From contig NZ_DATIND010000070.1 of the NCBI RefSeq assembly GCF_035474595.1, positions 1-64,000 on the forward strand: a DNA stretch of 64,000 nt, given 5' to 3'. The position numbers and the translations under genes were made by a program. This DNA is from Longimicrobium sp. (GTDB taxonomy: Bacteria; Gemmatimonadota; Gemmatimonadetes; Longimicrobiales; Longimicrobiaceae). Every line of letters starts with the position of its first letter. The first letter of the stretch is position 1. This document shows, in pieces, positions 39,067 through 47,464 of the stretch. The notes beneath the pieces are model-generated. The model was not told where the DNA came from. It did no database searches and saw only the letters and a list, made by a program, of their open reading frames with translations.

Positions 39067-40386
39067 ATGACCACGTCCCCCGAGGCGCTGACCGCCGATG
39101 AGCTGCAGGACGTGTGGCCGATCCTGTCGCGCGACGAGCGCGCGGAGGGGTTCACCTTCCTCCCGGCCGACGACGCCGACGACTTCTTCCTCTCGCTCAG
39201 CACGCGCGACCAGGCCGAGCTGCTGATGGAGCTGCGCGAGGGGGCCCGCCGCCGCTGGGTGCGCCTTCTCCCGCCCGACGACGCGGCCGACCTGGTGCAG
39301 GAGATGGAGCCGGAAGACCGCGTGGCCGTGGTCGACCTGCTGGACCCCGTCACCCGGCGCGAGGTCAGCGCGCTGCTGGCGTACGAGGAGGACGAGGCGG
39401 GCGGATTGATGAGCCCCCGCTTCGCCCGGGTGCGTCGCGAGATGACGGTGGACGAGGCCATCACCTACCTGCGCCGCCAGGCCCGCCGCCGGCTGGAGAC
39501 CATCTACTACGCCTACGTGCTCGACGCCGAGCAGCGGCTGCAGGGCGTGGTCTCGTTCCGCGAGCTCTTCGCGGCTCCCGGCGACCGGCCGATCCACGAG
39601 GTGATGGAGACGGAGCTGGTGACCGTCCCCGAGCACATGGACCAGGAGGCGCTCTCGCTGATCCTGGCCGAAATGGACCTGCTCGCCCTTCCCGTGCTGG
39701 ACGCGCAGGGGCGGATGAAAGGGATCGTCACGATCGACGACGTGGTGGACGTGGTGCAGGAGGAGGCCACCGAGGACATCCAGAAGGCCGGCGGGATGGA
39801 GGCGCTGGACGCGCCCTACTTCGACGTGGGCCTGGCGGACATGGTGCGGAAGCGCGGCGTGTGGCTGGTCGTCCTCTTCATCAGCGAGATGCTGACGGCC
39901 ACGGCGATGGCGCACTTCCAGGACGAGATCGCGCGCGCCGTGGTGCTGGCCACCTTCGTTCCGCTGATGATCTCGTCCGGCGGCAACACCGGGAGCCAGG
40001 CCAGCACGCTGGTGATCCGCGCGATGGCGCTGGGCGAGGTGCGGCTGCGCGACTGGTGGCGGGTGGTGCGGCGCGAGTTCGCCACCGGGCTGGCGCTGGG
40101 GATCATCCTGGCCGTGATCGGCTTCGTGCGCATTCTGGTCTGGCAGATGGTCGGCCACATGTACGGCCCGCACTACATGCTCGTCGCCATCGTGGTCGCG
40201 CTCAGCCTGGTCGGCATCGTGCTCTGGGGCACGGTGACCGGGTCGATGCTCCCGCTCGTCCTCCGGCGCCTGGGGCTGGACCCCGCGAATTCCTCGGCCC
40301 CTTTCGTGGCCACGCTGGTGGACGTCACCGGGCTGGTGATCTACTTCTCCATCGCCCGCATGCTCCTGGGCGGCACCCTGCTCTGA
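39067..40386 (+). CDS. mgtE: MgtE-type Mg2+ transporter
   Basis: 439 aa. N-domain superhelix (RWVRLLPPDDAADLVQEMEP, LLAYEEDEAGGLMSPRFARV), a CBS pair (VDEAITYLRRQA; PVLDAQGRMKGIVTIDDVVD), then five transmembrane helices with VPLMISSGGNTGSQASTLVI, the Mg2+ pore segment. Two unrelated Mg2+ importers, CorA and MgtE, are thus adjacent. Confidence 0.95.
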   Translation: MTTSPEALTADELQDVWPILSRDERAEGFTFLPADDADDFFLSLSTRDQAELLMELREGARRRWVRLLPPDDAADLVQEMEPEDRVAVVDLLDPVTRREVSALLAYEEDEAGGLMSPRFARVRREMTVDEAITYLRRQARRRLETIYYAYVLDAEQRLQGVVSFRELFAAPGDRPIHEVMETELVTVPEHMDQEALSLILAEMDLLALPVLDAQGRMKGIVTIDDVVDVVQEEATEDIQKAGGMEALDAPYFDVGLADMVRKRGVWLVVLFISEMLTATAMAHFQDEIARAVVLATFVPLMISSGGNTGSQASTLVIRAMALGEVRLRDWWRVVRREFATGLALGIILAVIGFVRILVWQMVGHMYGPHYMLVAIVVALSLVGIVLWGTVTGSMLPLVLRRLGLDPANSSAPFVATLVDVTGLVIYFSIARMLLGGTLL

Positions 40387-40421
40387 CGAACCGTTGGTCC
40401 CGTTCCTCCCGGATCGGCTGG

Positions 40422-40484
40422 TCTCACGCGGAGCCGCGGAGGTGTATCCCAGCCACCTCCGCGCCTCCGCGTCTCCGCGTGAGA
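40422..40484. repeat. Imperfect palindromic intergenic repeat
   Basis: TCTCACGCGGAGCCGCGGAG...CTCCGCGTCTCCGCGTGAGA between convergent mgtE and the M13 peptidase; may work as a terminator for both. Confidence 0.75.
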
Positions 40485-40592
40485 TCCAGCGATGCCTGGG
40501 GCGCGGCACTGAAAGTCGAAGGACGGAAAAATGGATCGAGGCGGCGGAGATGCTTCTCCACCGCCTCGATGCCATCTACCGAAAACCCAAGC

Positions 40593-42626
40593 TTACCAGA
40601 TCGTCACGCGGACGGAGTCGGCGCGCACCATCTCGTCGCCCTGCTTGCAGCCGAACGCGCGGGCGAACTCGGGCATGTTGCTGAGCGGCCCGTTCACGCG
40701 CCACCGGCTGGGCGAGTGCGGGTCGATGGTCACCAGCATCCGCGAGTACTCGGGGCGGCGCAGCTCCCGCCAGACGCGCGCCCACCCCAGGAAGAAGCGC
40801 TGCTCGGGGGTGAAGCCGTTGATGACGGTGCGCGGCTTTCCTTCCAGCGCCTTCTGCATGGCCGCGTAGGCGATGGTCAGCCCGCCCAGGTCGGCGATGT
40901 TCTCGCCGGCGGTGAGCTTGCCGTTCAGGTGCAGCGTGTCGACCGCGGTGTAGCCGCTGAACTGCGCCACGATGCGCTCGGCCTGCGCGTTGTAGCGCGC
41001 CGCGTCCTCGGCGGTCCACCAGTCGCGCAGGTTGCCGGCCGCGTCGTACTGCCGCCCCTCGTCGTCGAAGCCGTGCGTGGCCTCGTGCCCGATCACCGCG
41101 CCCATCGCCCCGTAGTTGGTGGCGTCGTCGGCGTTGGGGTCGAAGAACGGCGGCTGCAGGATCCCCGCGGGGAACACGATCTCGTTGTACGTGGGGTTGT
41201 AGTACGCGTTCACCGTGGGCGGCGTCATCCCCCATTCGCCGCGGTCCACCGGCCGCCCGATCTTCCCCAGCTCGCGCGAGTACTCGAAGGTGGTGGCGGC
41301 CATGGCGTTGGCCGCGAACGGCCCGTTCCGCACCTCGAGCGACGAGTAGTCGCGCCAGCGCTGCGGGTAGCCGATCTTCTGCTGGAATGCCGTGAGCTTG
41401 GACAGCGCCTGCTGCTTGGTGGCCTCGGACATCCACGACAGCTGGCGGATGCGCTCGCCCAGCGCCGCGCGCAGGTTGTTCACCATCTCGTCGGCGCGCG
41501 CCTTGGACTGCGGGGTGAAGGCGCGCTCCACGTACGCCTGCCCCAGCATCTCGCCCAGCCCGGCGTCGGCCTCGGCCAGGCACCGCTTCCAGCGCGGCTG
41601 CTGCTCGGTGGCGCCGGTGAAGCGCTTGCCGAACTCGAAGCTCTCGTTCACGAACGCCGACGACAGCCGCGACGCGTACGAATCGGCCAGCCGCCAGCGG
41701 TAGTACGCCTGCAGGTCGGCCACCGGCGTGCCCTGCACCACGCGCCCCGCGGCGGTGATGAAGTCGGGCTGGCGCACCAGCGCGCTGTCGACCGCGGGGA
41801 TGGCGGCCTCGCGCAGGTAGCCGGCCCAGTCGAAGCCGGGCGCCAGCGCGCGCACCTGCGCCATCGACAGCTTGTGGTAGATGGCGTTGGGGTCGCGCAT
41901 CTGCACCCGCTGCATGGACGCCTGCGCCAGCGCGGTCTCGATCGCCAGCACCTTGCGCGCGTCGGCCTGCGCCTGCGCCGGGCTCTCGCCCAGCAGCGCC
42001 AGCGTGCGCCCCACGTGCGCCACGTACTCGTTGCGCAGCGCCACCGAGGCCGAGTCGGTCTTCAGGTAGTAGTCGCGGTCCGGGAGCCCCAGCCCGCCCT
42101 GCCCCAGCTGCAGCACCACCCGGGTGGCGGCCTTGTCGTCGGGCCCGGCGCCCACCGAGAAGAGCGCGCCGGCACCCATGCGGCGCATGCGCCCGGCCTC
42201 GGCCGCCAGCGCGGCCGGCGTGCTCGCGGCGGCGATGCGCGCCAGCTCGGGGCGCAGCGGTGCCGTTCCCGCGGCCTCGATCGCCGCCGAGTCCATGCAG
42301 GTGGCGTAGTAGGTTCCCAGCTTGGCGTACGGGCTGGAGGCGTCGGCGCGGCGCGCGGCGGCGTCCTCGATCACCGTCTTCAGCACGCCCTCGTTGTGCT
42401 CCTGCAGCTCGTAGAAGCTTCCCCACGCGGGGTAGATAGAGGGGATCTGCGTGCTGTCCAGCCAGCGCTGGTTGGCGAAGGCGAAGAAGTCGCGGCACGC
42501 CAGGCCGGTGGTGTCGGCGCACATGACGTCGGACGCGCGGGCCACGGCGGGGGCGCGCACCGCCGCGGTGGTCGCGGCCGCTGCGGCGACCATCGCGGTC
42601 GCCAGCCCGAATCGGGTTCGGCTCAT
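40593..42626 (-). CDS. M13-family (neprilysin-like) metallopeptidase
   Basis: 677 aa, exported (N-terminal ~30 residues LATAMVAAAAATTAAVRAPA). Zinc motif GHEATHGFDDEGRQY (HExxH, ~512) and third ligand in GENIADLGGLTIAY (~572), with VNAYYNPTYNEIVFPAGILQ, the NAYY substrate-binding motif. C-terminal GCKQGDEMVRADSVRVTIW ends the catalytic domain. Likely periplasmic or extracellular oligopeptidase. The start is placed at the signal peptide; a longer open frame upstream is less likely. Confidence 0.93.
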   Translation of the reverse strand: MSRTRFGLATAMVAAAAATTAAVRAPAVARASDVMCADTTGLACRDFFAFANQRWLDSTQIPSIYPAWGSFYELQEHNEGVLKTVIEDAAARRADASSPYAKLGTYYATCMDSAAIEAAGTAPLRPELARIAAASTPAALAAEAGRMRRMGAGALFSVGAGPDDKAATRVVLQLGQGGLGLPDRDYYLKTDSASVALRNEYVAHVGRTLALLGESPAQAQADARKVLAIETALAQASMQRVQMRDPNAIYHKLSMAQVRALAPGFDWAGYLREAAIPAVDSALVRQPDFITAAGRVVQGTPVADLQAYYRWRLADSYASRLSSAFVNESFEFGKRFTGATEQQPRWKRCLAEADAGLGEMLGQAYVERAFTPQSKARADEMVNNLRAALGERIRQLSWMSEATKQQALSKLTAFQQKIGYPQRWRDYSSLEVRNGPFAANAMAATTFEYSRELGKIGRPVDRGEWGMTPPTVNAYYNPTYNEIVFPAGILQPPFFDPNADDATNYGAMGAVIGHEATHGFDDEGRQYDAAGNLRDWWTAEDAARYNAQAERIVAQFSGYTAVDTLHLNGKLTAGENIADLGGLTIAYAAMQKALEGKPRTVINGFTPEQRFFLGWARVWRELRRPEYSRMLVTIDPHSPSRWRVNGPLSNMPEFARAFGCKQGDEMVRADSVRVTIW

Positions 42627-42807
42627 CGTGAGATACTGGTTTAGGGGTCCGGAGGAATCCTGGTTCCCGTGTACATAGCGCGAGCCACGGAGTTCCGCCA
42701 GATGCGAATCTCCATACGCGTTTTGCTGTGCCGGACACAGCTGCATCCGGATGCTGTTATTGTTCAACATACGCGAGACGGGGCGAACCTCTTCCGCATG
42801 GAGCAAG

Positions 42808-43017
42808 ATGGACGATCTTCCGATGAACAATCACCCTGCCGTGAGCGAAGGAGATCCGATTCCCGTGCCCTTCGCAGGCCTGCAACGCGCGCTGGAGGAG
42901 GGACGTTTCGGTCTTGCTCCAGACACGGTTCGCATCCGGCGCTTCGTCCCCGGATGGCGCGCGAATGGCCCGCCAGCCGAGATACGCAAGGCGTTGATAC
43001 GTTATTTCGCCGAATAG
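42808..43017 (+). CDS. Small hypothetical protein, 69 aa
   Basis: MDDLPMNNHPAVSEGDPIPV, then LQRALEEGRFGLAPDTVRIR. Unknown family, soluble. Evidence that it is real: its TAG is the first base run of a perfect 18-bp hairpin (43017-43053), and the reading frame has normal GC3. No clear ribosome-binding site. The open frame continues upstream to 42751. Confidence 0.45.
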   Translation: MDDLPMNNHPAVSEGDPIPVPFAGLQRALEEGRFGLAPDTVRIRRFVPGWRANGPPAEIRKALIRYFAE

Positions 43018-43053
43018 AAGAGGCGGCGAGTGAATTTCACTCGCCGCCTCTTC
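43017..43053. terminator. Perfect 18-bp bidirectional terminator
   Basis: GAAGAGGCGGCGAGTGAA-t-TTCACTCGCCGCCTCTTC followed by TCATCATCTC. It separates the convergent small ORF and the M28 peptidase gene (stop at 43076). Confidence 0.8.
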
Positions 43054-43075
43054 TCATCATCTCTCCCGCTGACGA

Positions 43076-45178
43076 TCACCCGCCCAGCGCCCGCGTCGCC
43101 TCCCGCAGCGCGGCGGTGGCGGCGGCGAAGCGGCGCGCCAGGTCGGCCAGCTCGCTCTCGGCGAGCGGACGGTCGCCGTGGCGCGCGGCGTTGGCCACGC
43201 CGGGGAACACCATGTCGGAGTAGCCGTTGTCGGGGTCCGAGGCGTAGATCAGGTTGCGGAACCACTCGCGGTCCTTCAGCCCCTCCGGCCGCGTGAGCGC
43301 GCGCTCCACGCCCAGCAGCGCGCGGTTCGCCGCGTCGCGTCGCGCGGGGGCCAGCGCGCCGCCCGCCAGCGCCCGGTCGCGCGCCGTGGCAAAGTCGCGC
43401 GCCGCGGCCTCCATCGCGTCGACGGACGCGCGGAGCGGGGCGGTGCCGGCCGTGTCCCACCCCTTCGCCTTCAGCGCCTGCTCCAGGTCGGGAAGGTAGC
43501 CGCGCATGGTGCGCGCGTACTCGGCGTAGTCGTACGGCAGCACCTCGGCGTTGGCCAGGCGCAGCAGCAGGGCCGCGCCCACCGACGCCGCGGCCGCGTG
43601 GTAGCGGAAGCCGGGGTCGCCGAAGCGGCTCATCCACGCGTACGAGTCGTACTGCGAGTGGTACACGCCGCCCGGCCCGCCGAAGCCCCACTCGGCGATC
43701 GGAATCCCCAGGTGGTTGTAGAAGCCGGCGAAGTCCGACCCGCCGCCCGGGTTCCCCATCGCCACCTCGGCGGAATCGGGGAGATTGGTCCGCTTCCGCC
43801 ACACCTGGTACACGCTCCCGCCGCCGGACGGGTCGGGGACAAGGCCGGCCACGTCGCGCAGCAGCGCCCGCAGCGAGGGCGAGCCGCCGCCGTCGAACGC
43901 GCGTCCCTGCGCCGCCACGTCCTGGTTCAGGTAGGCCACGGCGCCGCGCATCAGCCGCGCCGAGTCCTCCTCCACGTACTCGGTCGAGCCCACCAGCCCC
44001 CACTCCTCCGCGTCCCATGTGGCGAAGACGATGGTGCGGCGCGGGCGGTTCCCGGCGCGCACCTGCTCCATCACCGCGCGGGCGGACTCCAGCACGCTGG
44101 TGGTGCCGCTCACGTTGTCGGCGGCGCCGGGGCCCCAGGCGTCGCGGTGGCCGCCCACCATCACGATCTCGTCGGGGAGCTCGCTTCCGCGGATGACGCC
44201 GAAGGTGTCCCAGATGTCCTTCATCGGCGATGTCCGCTCGTCCGTCTCCACCGCGATGCGGGCGACCACGGGGCCGGGGCCCACGTGGTAGCGGAAGGGA
44301 AGCCCGCCCTGCCACGCCTGCGGGACGGCGGTCCCCCGCACCCCGCGCAGCAGCTCCGCCGCGTTCGCGTACGACACGGGGATCACGGGGATGCGGGGGA
44401 TGTCCATCTCCGCGGGCGACAGGCGCCGGGCGTTGTCGGTGGACGGGTATCCGGGGGTGGACGGGTCGCCGTCGGAGTTCAGGATGCTGCCGCGCTGCAC
44501 CCCGCGCTCGGGGCGCATGGGCCCCTCGGGGTACACGTCGCCGCGCGCGAAGCCGTCGTCGGCCGGGTCGCTGTAGATGACCAGCCCCACCGCGCCGTGC
44601 CGCTCCGCCTCGCGCGCCTTGATCCCCCGGAAGCTCCGCCCGTAGCGCGCGACGGCGATCTTGCCGCGCACCGACACGCCGAGCGAGTCCAGCCGCGCGT
44701 AGTCCTCCACCAGCCCGTAGTTCACGTACACCACCTCGCCGCGAACGTCGCCCTGCGCGCTGGTGCCGTTCACCGTGGGGTACTGCGCGAGCACCGAGGT
44801 GCTGTCGCCGGGCACGGGCGGCTCGGCCAGCGCCAGCTCGCGCGCGTCGGGGGAGATGCGCCAGAGGTGGACGGCGGTGGCGTGCGGCAGCCACACGCGG
44901 TAGTGGCGCACCTCCGTCTCCAGCCCCATCCGCCGCATTTCGCCGATCACGTAGTCGCGGGTGCGCGCCTGCGCGGGGGTGCCCGCCACGTGCGTCTCGG
45001 CCGAGAGCGCGCGCGAGTGCGCCGACGCCCGCTCCGGCGAGGTGGCGGCGATGGCGGCGGCCTCCACCCGGCGCTCGCGGGCGGCCGCGTCGGCCGAGTA
45101 GCCCGGCATCGCCTGCTGGGCATGGAGAAGGGAGACGGACGCCAGCAGCGCCGCCGGAACGACCAGGCGAACGAGCAC
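43076..45178 (-). CDS. M28-family peptidase, PSMA/glutamate carboxypeptidase II-like
   Basis: ~700 aa, exported. Signal peptide LVRLVVPAALLASVSLLHAQ. A PA domain (~130-300; SVRGKIAVARYGRSFRGIKA) is inserted before the M28 catalytic core: GGHRDAWGPGAADNVSGTTS (His/Asp ligands, ~343), TWDAEEWGLVGSTEYVEE (Glu base and ligand, ~385), VYHSQYDSYAWMSRFGDPGF. C-terminal helical dimerisation domain follows (~570-700). GTG 45178 is preferred because it puts the signal peptide at the terminus; ATG 45226 is in frame 16 codons upstream. Confidence 0.92.
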   Translation of the reverse strand: MLVRLVVPAALLASVSLLHAQQAMPGYSADAAARERRVEAAAIAATSPERASAHSRALSAETHVAGTPAQARTRDYVIGEMRRMGLETEVRHYRVWLPHATAVHLWRISPDARELALAEPPVPGDSTSVLAQYPTVNGTSAQGDVRGEVVYVNYGLVEDYARLDSLGVSVRGKIAVARYGRSFRGIKAREAERHGAVGLVIYSDPADDGFARGDVYPEGPMRPERGVQRGSILNSDGDPSTPGYPSTDNARRLSPAEMDIPRIPVIPVSYANAAELLRGVRGTAVPQAWQGGLPFRYHVGPGPVVARIAVETDERTSPMKDIWDTFGVIRGSELPDEIVMVGGHRDAWGPGAADNVSGTTSVLESARAVMEQVRAGNRPRRTIVFATWDAEEWGLVGSTEYVEEDSARLMRGAVAYLNQDVAAQGRAFDGGGSPSLRALLRDVAGLVPDPSGGGSVYQVWRKRTNLPDSAEVAMGNPGGGSDFAGFYNHLGIPIAEWGFGGPGGVYHSQYDSYAWMSRFGDPGFRYHAAAASVGAALLLRLANAEVLPYDYAEYARTMRGYLPDLEQALKAKGWDTAGTAPLRASVDAMEAAARDFATARDRALAGGALAPARRDAANRALLGVERALTRPEGLKDREWFRNLIYASDPDNGYSDMVFPGVANAARHGDRPLAESELADLARRFAAATAALREATRALGG

Positions 45179-45286
45179 GGGCAACCCTCGCGTTTCGGGG
45201 GAGATGATGATGGGACTGGCGGGCAAACTACGCGTCGCACGACGAGCGGACCAGCGGGGGAGGGAATCGGAGGAGCGACGATCGAT

Positions 45287-45853
45287 TCAGCCGCGGGCGC
45301 GGCGGGACTGCACGGCCTCCCAGACGTGGGCGAGGCCGTGCCGTTCGGCGAGCGACCGGATCCGGGCCTCGTCTATTTCCTGGAGTGGCGAGTCCAGCAT
45401 TCCCGAGATGTCGCGAAGGTGCTTTTCCGTCCAGGCGAAGGAGTAGTACTTCATCTTCATCAGGATCAGCTCTTCCGGGGGAGAGACCATCACCATGCCC
45501 CCGAAGGCGGTTTCCATCCTGCGCGCATTGTCCACCTGCAGGCGAGAGATCGCGTCGCCGGCGATGAAGATGTCGGCCTTCAGCCCGGTTTCGTTGTCGA
45601 TGATGTTGAACTGGCTGCCGGTGCGGATGGCCTCCAGCGCCGCGTGCTCGTCCCGGTAGTACCGCGGATGCGGAAAGCGCGCGAGGAGCCGCGGAACGTC
45701 CTGCGGCCGCAGGTGCACGACGACGTCGATATCGGTGGTCAGCCGCAGCTCGCCATACATCATCGCCGCCAGCGACCCGCCGACCGCGTACGGGATCCCG
45801 AGCTCCTCGCACGCGCGCGCGACGATGTCGAGCAGATCAAACGCGCTTTTCAA
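45287..45853 (-). CDS. Nucleotidyltransferase-fold protein (AbiEii/MNT-like)
   Basis: 188 aa. GGSLAAMMYGELRLTTDIDV, then VV (~25-46), carries the GG-S and D-x-D signature of minimal nucleotidyltransferases, followed by KADIFIAGDAISR and EELILMKMKYYSFAWTEKHL. Such proteins act as toxins or modifiers in paired systems. The partner ORF 45837-46097 overlaps its start by 17 bp. Role in a toxin-antitoxin-like module is inferred from pairing. Confidence 0.8.
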   Translation of the reverse strand: MKSAFDLLDIVARACEELGIPYAVGGSLAAMMYGELRLTTDIDVVVHLRPQDVPRLLARFPHPRYYRDEHAALEAIRTGSQFNIIDNETGLKADIFIAGDAISRLQVDNARRMETAFGGMVMVSPPEELILMKMKYYSFAWTEKHLRDISGMLDSPLQEIDEARIRSLAERHGLAHVWEAVQSRRARG

Positions 45854-46097
45854 GAAACCTCCGGGCGACCTCGCGGTTGATCTCCTCCTCGGTCCACTCC
45901 GGATGCCGCGATCTCAGCCGCAGCGCGAGCGTCTCCCGAGCCACCATGGCGATCTCGGCCGCCGCGCGAAGGCGCTGCGCCGAACTCCAGCGGCTCCAGA
46001 CGGCGAGCTGCCGGCGGTCGGCGAGCTCCACCACGATCTCGCGCGTCTCCCCGTCGATCGTGTGAAAGAACCCGGTGCGGTTGTCGTCGCTGTCCAT
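45837..46097 (-). CDS. Partner protein of the nucleotidyltransferase, 86 aa
   Basis: Small basic helical protein (MDSDDNRTGFFHTIDGETRE; SSAQRLRAAAEIAMVARETL; RSRHPEWTEEEINREVARRF). The HPEWTEEEI-REVARR tail recurs in small proteins encoded beside nucleotidyltransferases. It overlaps the downstream gene by 17 bp. Possibly an antitoxin or modified partner; I cannot assign a family. Confidence 0.65.
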   Translation of the reverse strand: MDSDDNRTGFFHTIDGETREIVVELADRRQLAVWSRWSSAQRLRAAAEIAMVARETLALRLRSRHPEWTEEEINREVARRFLEKRV

Positions 46098-46270
46098 CGC
46101 TTCGCTTTTCCCGTGCTCAAGGCGTGAGGAATGTAATACCCGGCGTGTCCACCGCGAAGACTCGTTCGGCTGCTACGCCCTTACAGCGGCGGGGGGAGGG
46201 ACTTTCGCGGCAAGTTGATGGAGTGTACGTTGCTCGCCCCTTTTCCTACTCCGTCCACTTGTGTCCACGA

Positions 46271-46927
46271 ATGCCGCGAATCAGCATCATGGCCGACGAG
46301 AGCGGGAATTTCGATTTCTCGCGCAGGAGCGGCGCGTCGCGCTACTTCATCCTCACCACCGTCACCTGTACGGACTTCACCGTGGGCGACGAGCTGCTGG
46401 CGTTGCGCCGCGACATGGTGTGGCGCGGCCTGGCGGTGGAATCGGAGTTCCACGCCACCGACGACTCGCTCGAGGTGCGGACCGAAGTGTTCGATCTGCT
46501 CCGCCGCCACGACTTCCGCGTCGACGCCACGATCCTGGAGAAGGCGAAGGCGCAGCCGCAGACCCGCGCCTCGGAAGAGACGTTCTACCGATACGCGTGG
46601 GACTATCACCTGAAGCACCTCGCGCCGAAGGTCGTGTAGGAGGATGACGAGCTGCTGGTGGTGGGCGCGTCGCTCGGGACCAGGAAGAAGCGGAGACTGA
46701 TGCACGACGCCGTGAAGGACGTGGTGAGGCAGGTGACGCCCACGGTCCACTACCACACCGCGTCGTGGAGCGCGCAGAGCGAGCCGTGCCTGCAGGTCGC
46801 GGACTACTGCTGCTGGGCGATCGCGCGGAAATGGGAGCGGGGCGACTGCTCCGCGTACGACCTTGTCCGCGACAAGGTCCAGTCGGAGTTCGATGTGTGG
46901 AGGCGGGGTACGATGCTGTACTACTGA
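46271..46927 (+). pseudogene. DUF3800-domain protein interrupted by an in-frame amber codon
   Basis: MPRISIMADESGNFDFSRRS has the DESG motif of DUF3800 (RNase H-like fold). The frame stops at TAG 46637-46639 after LKHLAPKVV and continues in the same frame: EDDELLVVGASLGTRKKRRL, QVADYCCWAIARKWERGDCS, ending GTMLYY at 46927. QVADY is the conserved C-terminal DUF3800 motif. Joined, the product is ~218 aa, full family length. Either a nonsense mutation, readthrough, or two separate chains (restart GTG 46658). Confidence 0.78.
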
Positions 46928-46943
46928 GCGGGGCAAAAAAATC

Positions 46944-46999
46944 GCGGCTGACTAGCCAGGTAAACCTGGCAGAGCCCGGGGGCTCTTGTCGTCAGCCGC
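46944..46999. ncRNA. Three-way-junction RNA candidate downstream of DUF3800
   Basis: P1: GCGGCTGAC (46944-46952) with GTCAGCCGC (46991-46999). P2: GCCAGG-taaa-CCTGGC (46955-46970). P3: AGAGCC-cggg-GGCTCT (46971-46986). All three stems are perfect, with A-rich sequence just before (CAAAAAAATC). It begins 17 bp after the DUF3800 stop. I recall Rfam families of small structured RNAs found beside DUF3800 genes (DUF3800-I and following); placement and size fit, identity untested. Strand is not decidable from symmetry; plus is likely from the adjacent gene. Confidence 0.65.
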
Positions 47000-47073
47000 A
47001 TATACCAACTTGTGTTGCAAGAATAATACAGACATTCCGTTCCTTCGTCAAGCCAGCACGAATTGTCGCTCGC

Positions 47074-47118
47074 GACGAAACGCCGCGTTCCCGGCTTTGG
47101 GGACGCGGCGTCTTCGTC
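47074..47118 (-). terminator. Terminator of the lpd-small ORF unit
   Basis: GACGAAACGCCGCGTTCCC pairs with GGGGACGCGGCGTCTTCGTC around GGCTTT, 21 bp past the minus-strand stop at 47139. Confidence 0.75.
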
Positions 47119-47138
47119 CGTTGATGCTGCGGGACTGC

Positions 47139-47318
47139 TCAGGAGCTGCCGAGCTGCTCCATGAGCGCGTTCAGGCGGTGCTGCTTTCCGTGCAGCGTCT
47201 CGCGCAGGTCGTAGTTGTCGGTGTGCGCGATCTCGCTGTGGAGCTCGCTCAGGTAGTGGGCGATGACCTCGCGGAGGAGGCCCGCGTCTTCCTGGGTCAG
47301 ATGGAGACTGGTTTCCAT
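47139..47318 (-). CDS. Small conserved hypothetical protein, 59 aa
   Basis: METSLHLTQEDAGLLREVIA, then HYLSELHSEIAHTDNYDLRE and a C-terminal helix LHGKQHRLNALMEQLGSS. A two-helix acidic protein of a type often seen in Acidobacteria and related phyla; function unknown. It follows lpd on the same strand and has its own terminator. Confidence 0.7.
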   Translation of the reverse strand: METSLHLTQEDAGLLREVIAHYLSELHSEIAHTDNYDLRETLHGKQHRLNALMEQLGSS

Positions 47319-47464
47319 GTTCGGGATGTCGGGGTCGTCGATTTCAGGCGATGGGGAGGTTCCCCTGCGCAGGGTCGCTTCCGCAATCGAGCGGCGGCGC
47401 CATGCGATCCCGGTCGGAATCCCACCCACCGGGCAGGAAAACCTCCTCGCCTGTGCTGCGGCGG

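Noticed and set aside
39114-42644. Plus-strand open frame of 1176 codons across mgtE and the M13 peptidase
   Set aside because: Low-complexity shadow of two certain genes in other frames or strand.
46944-46999. Integron attC site or hammerhead ribozyme
   Set aside because: No RYYYAAC/GTTRRRY core sites and no CTGATGA...GAAA ribozyme core.
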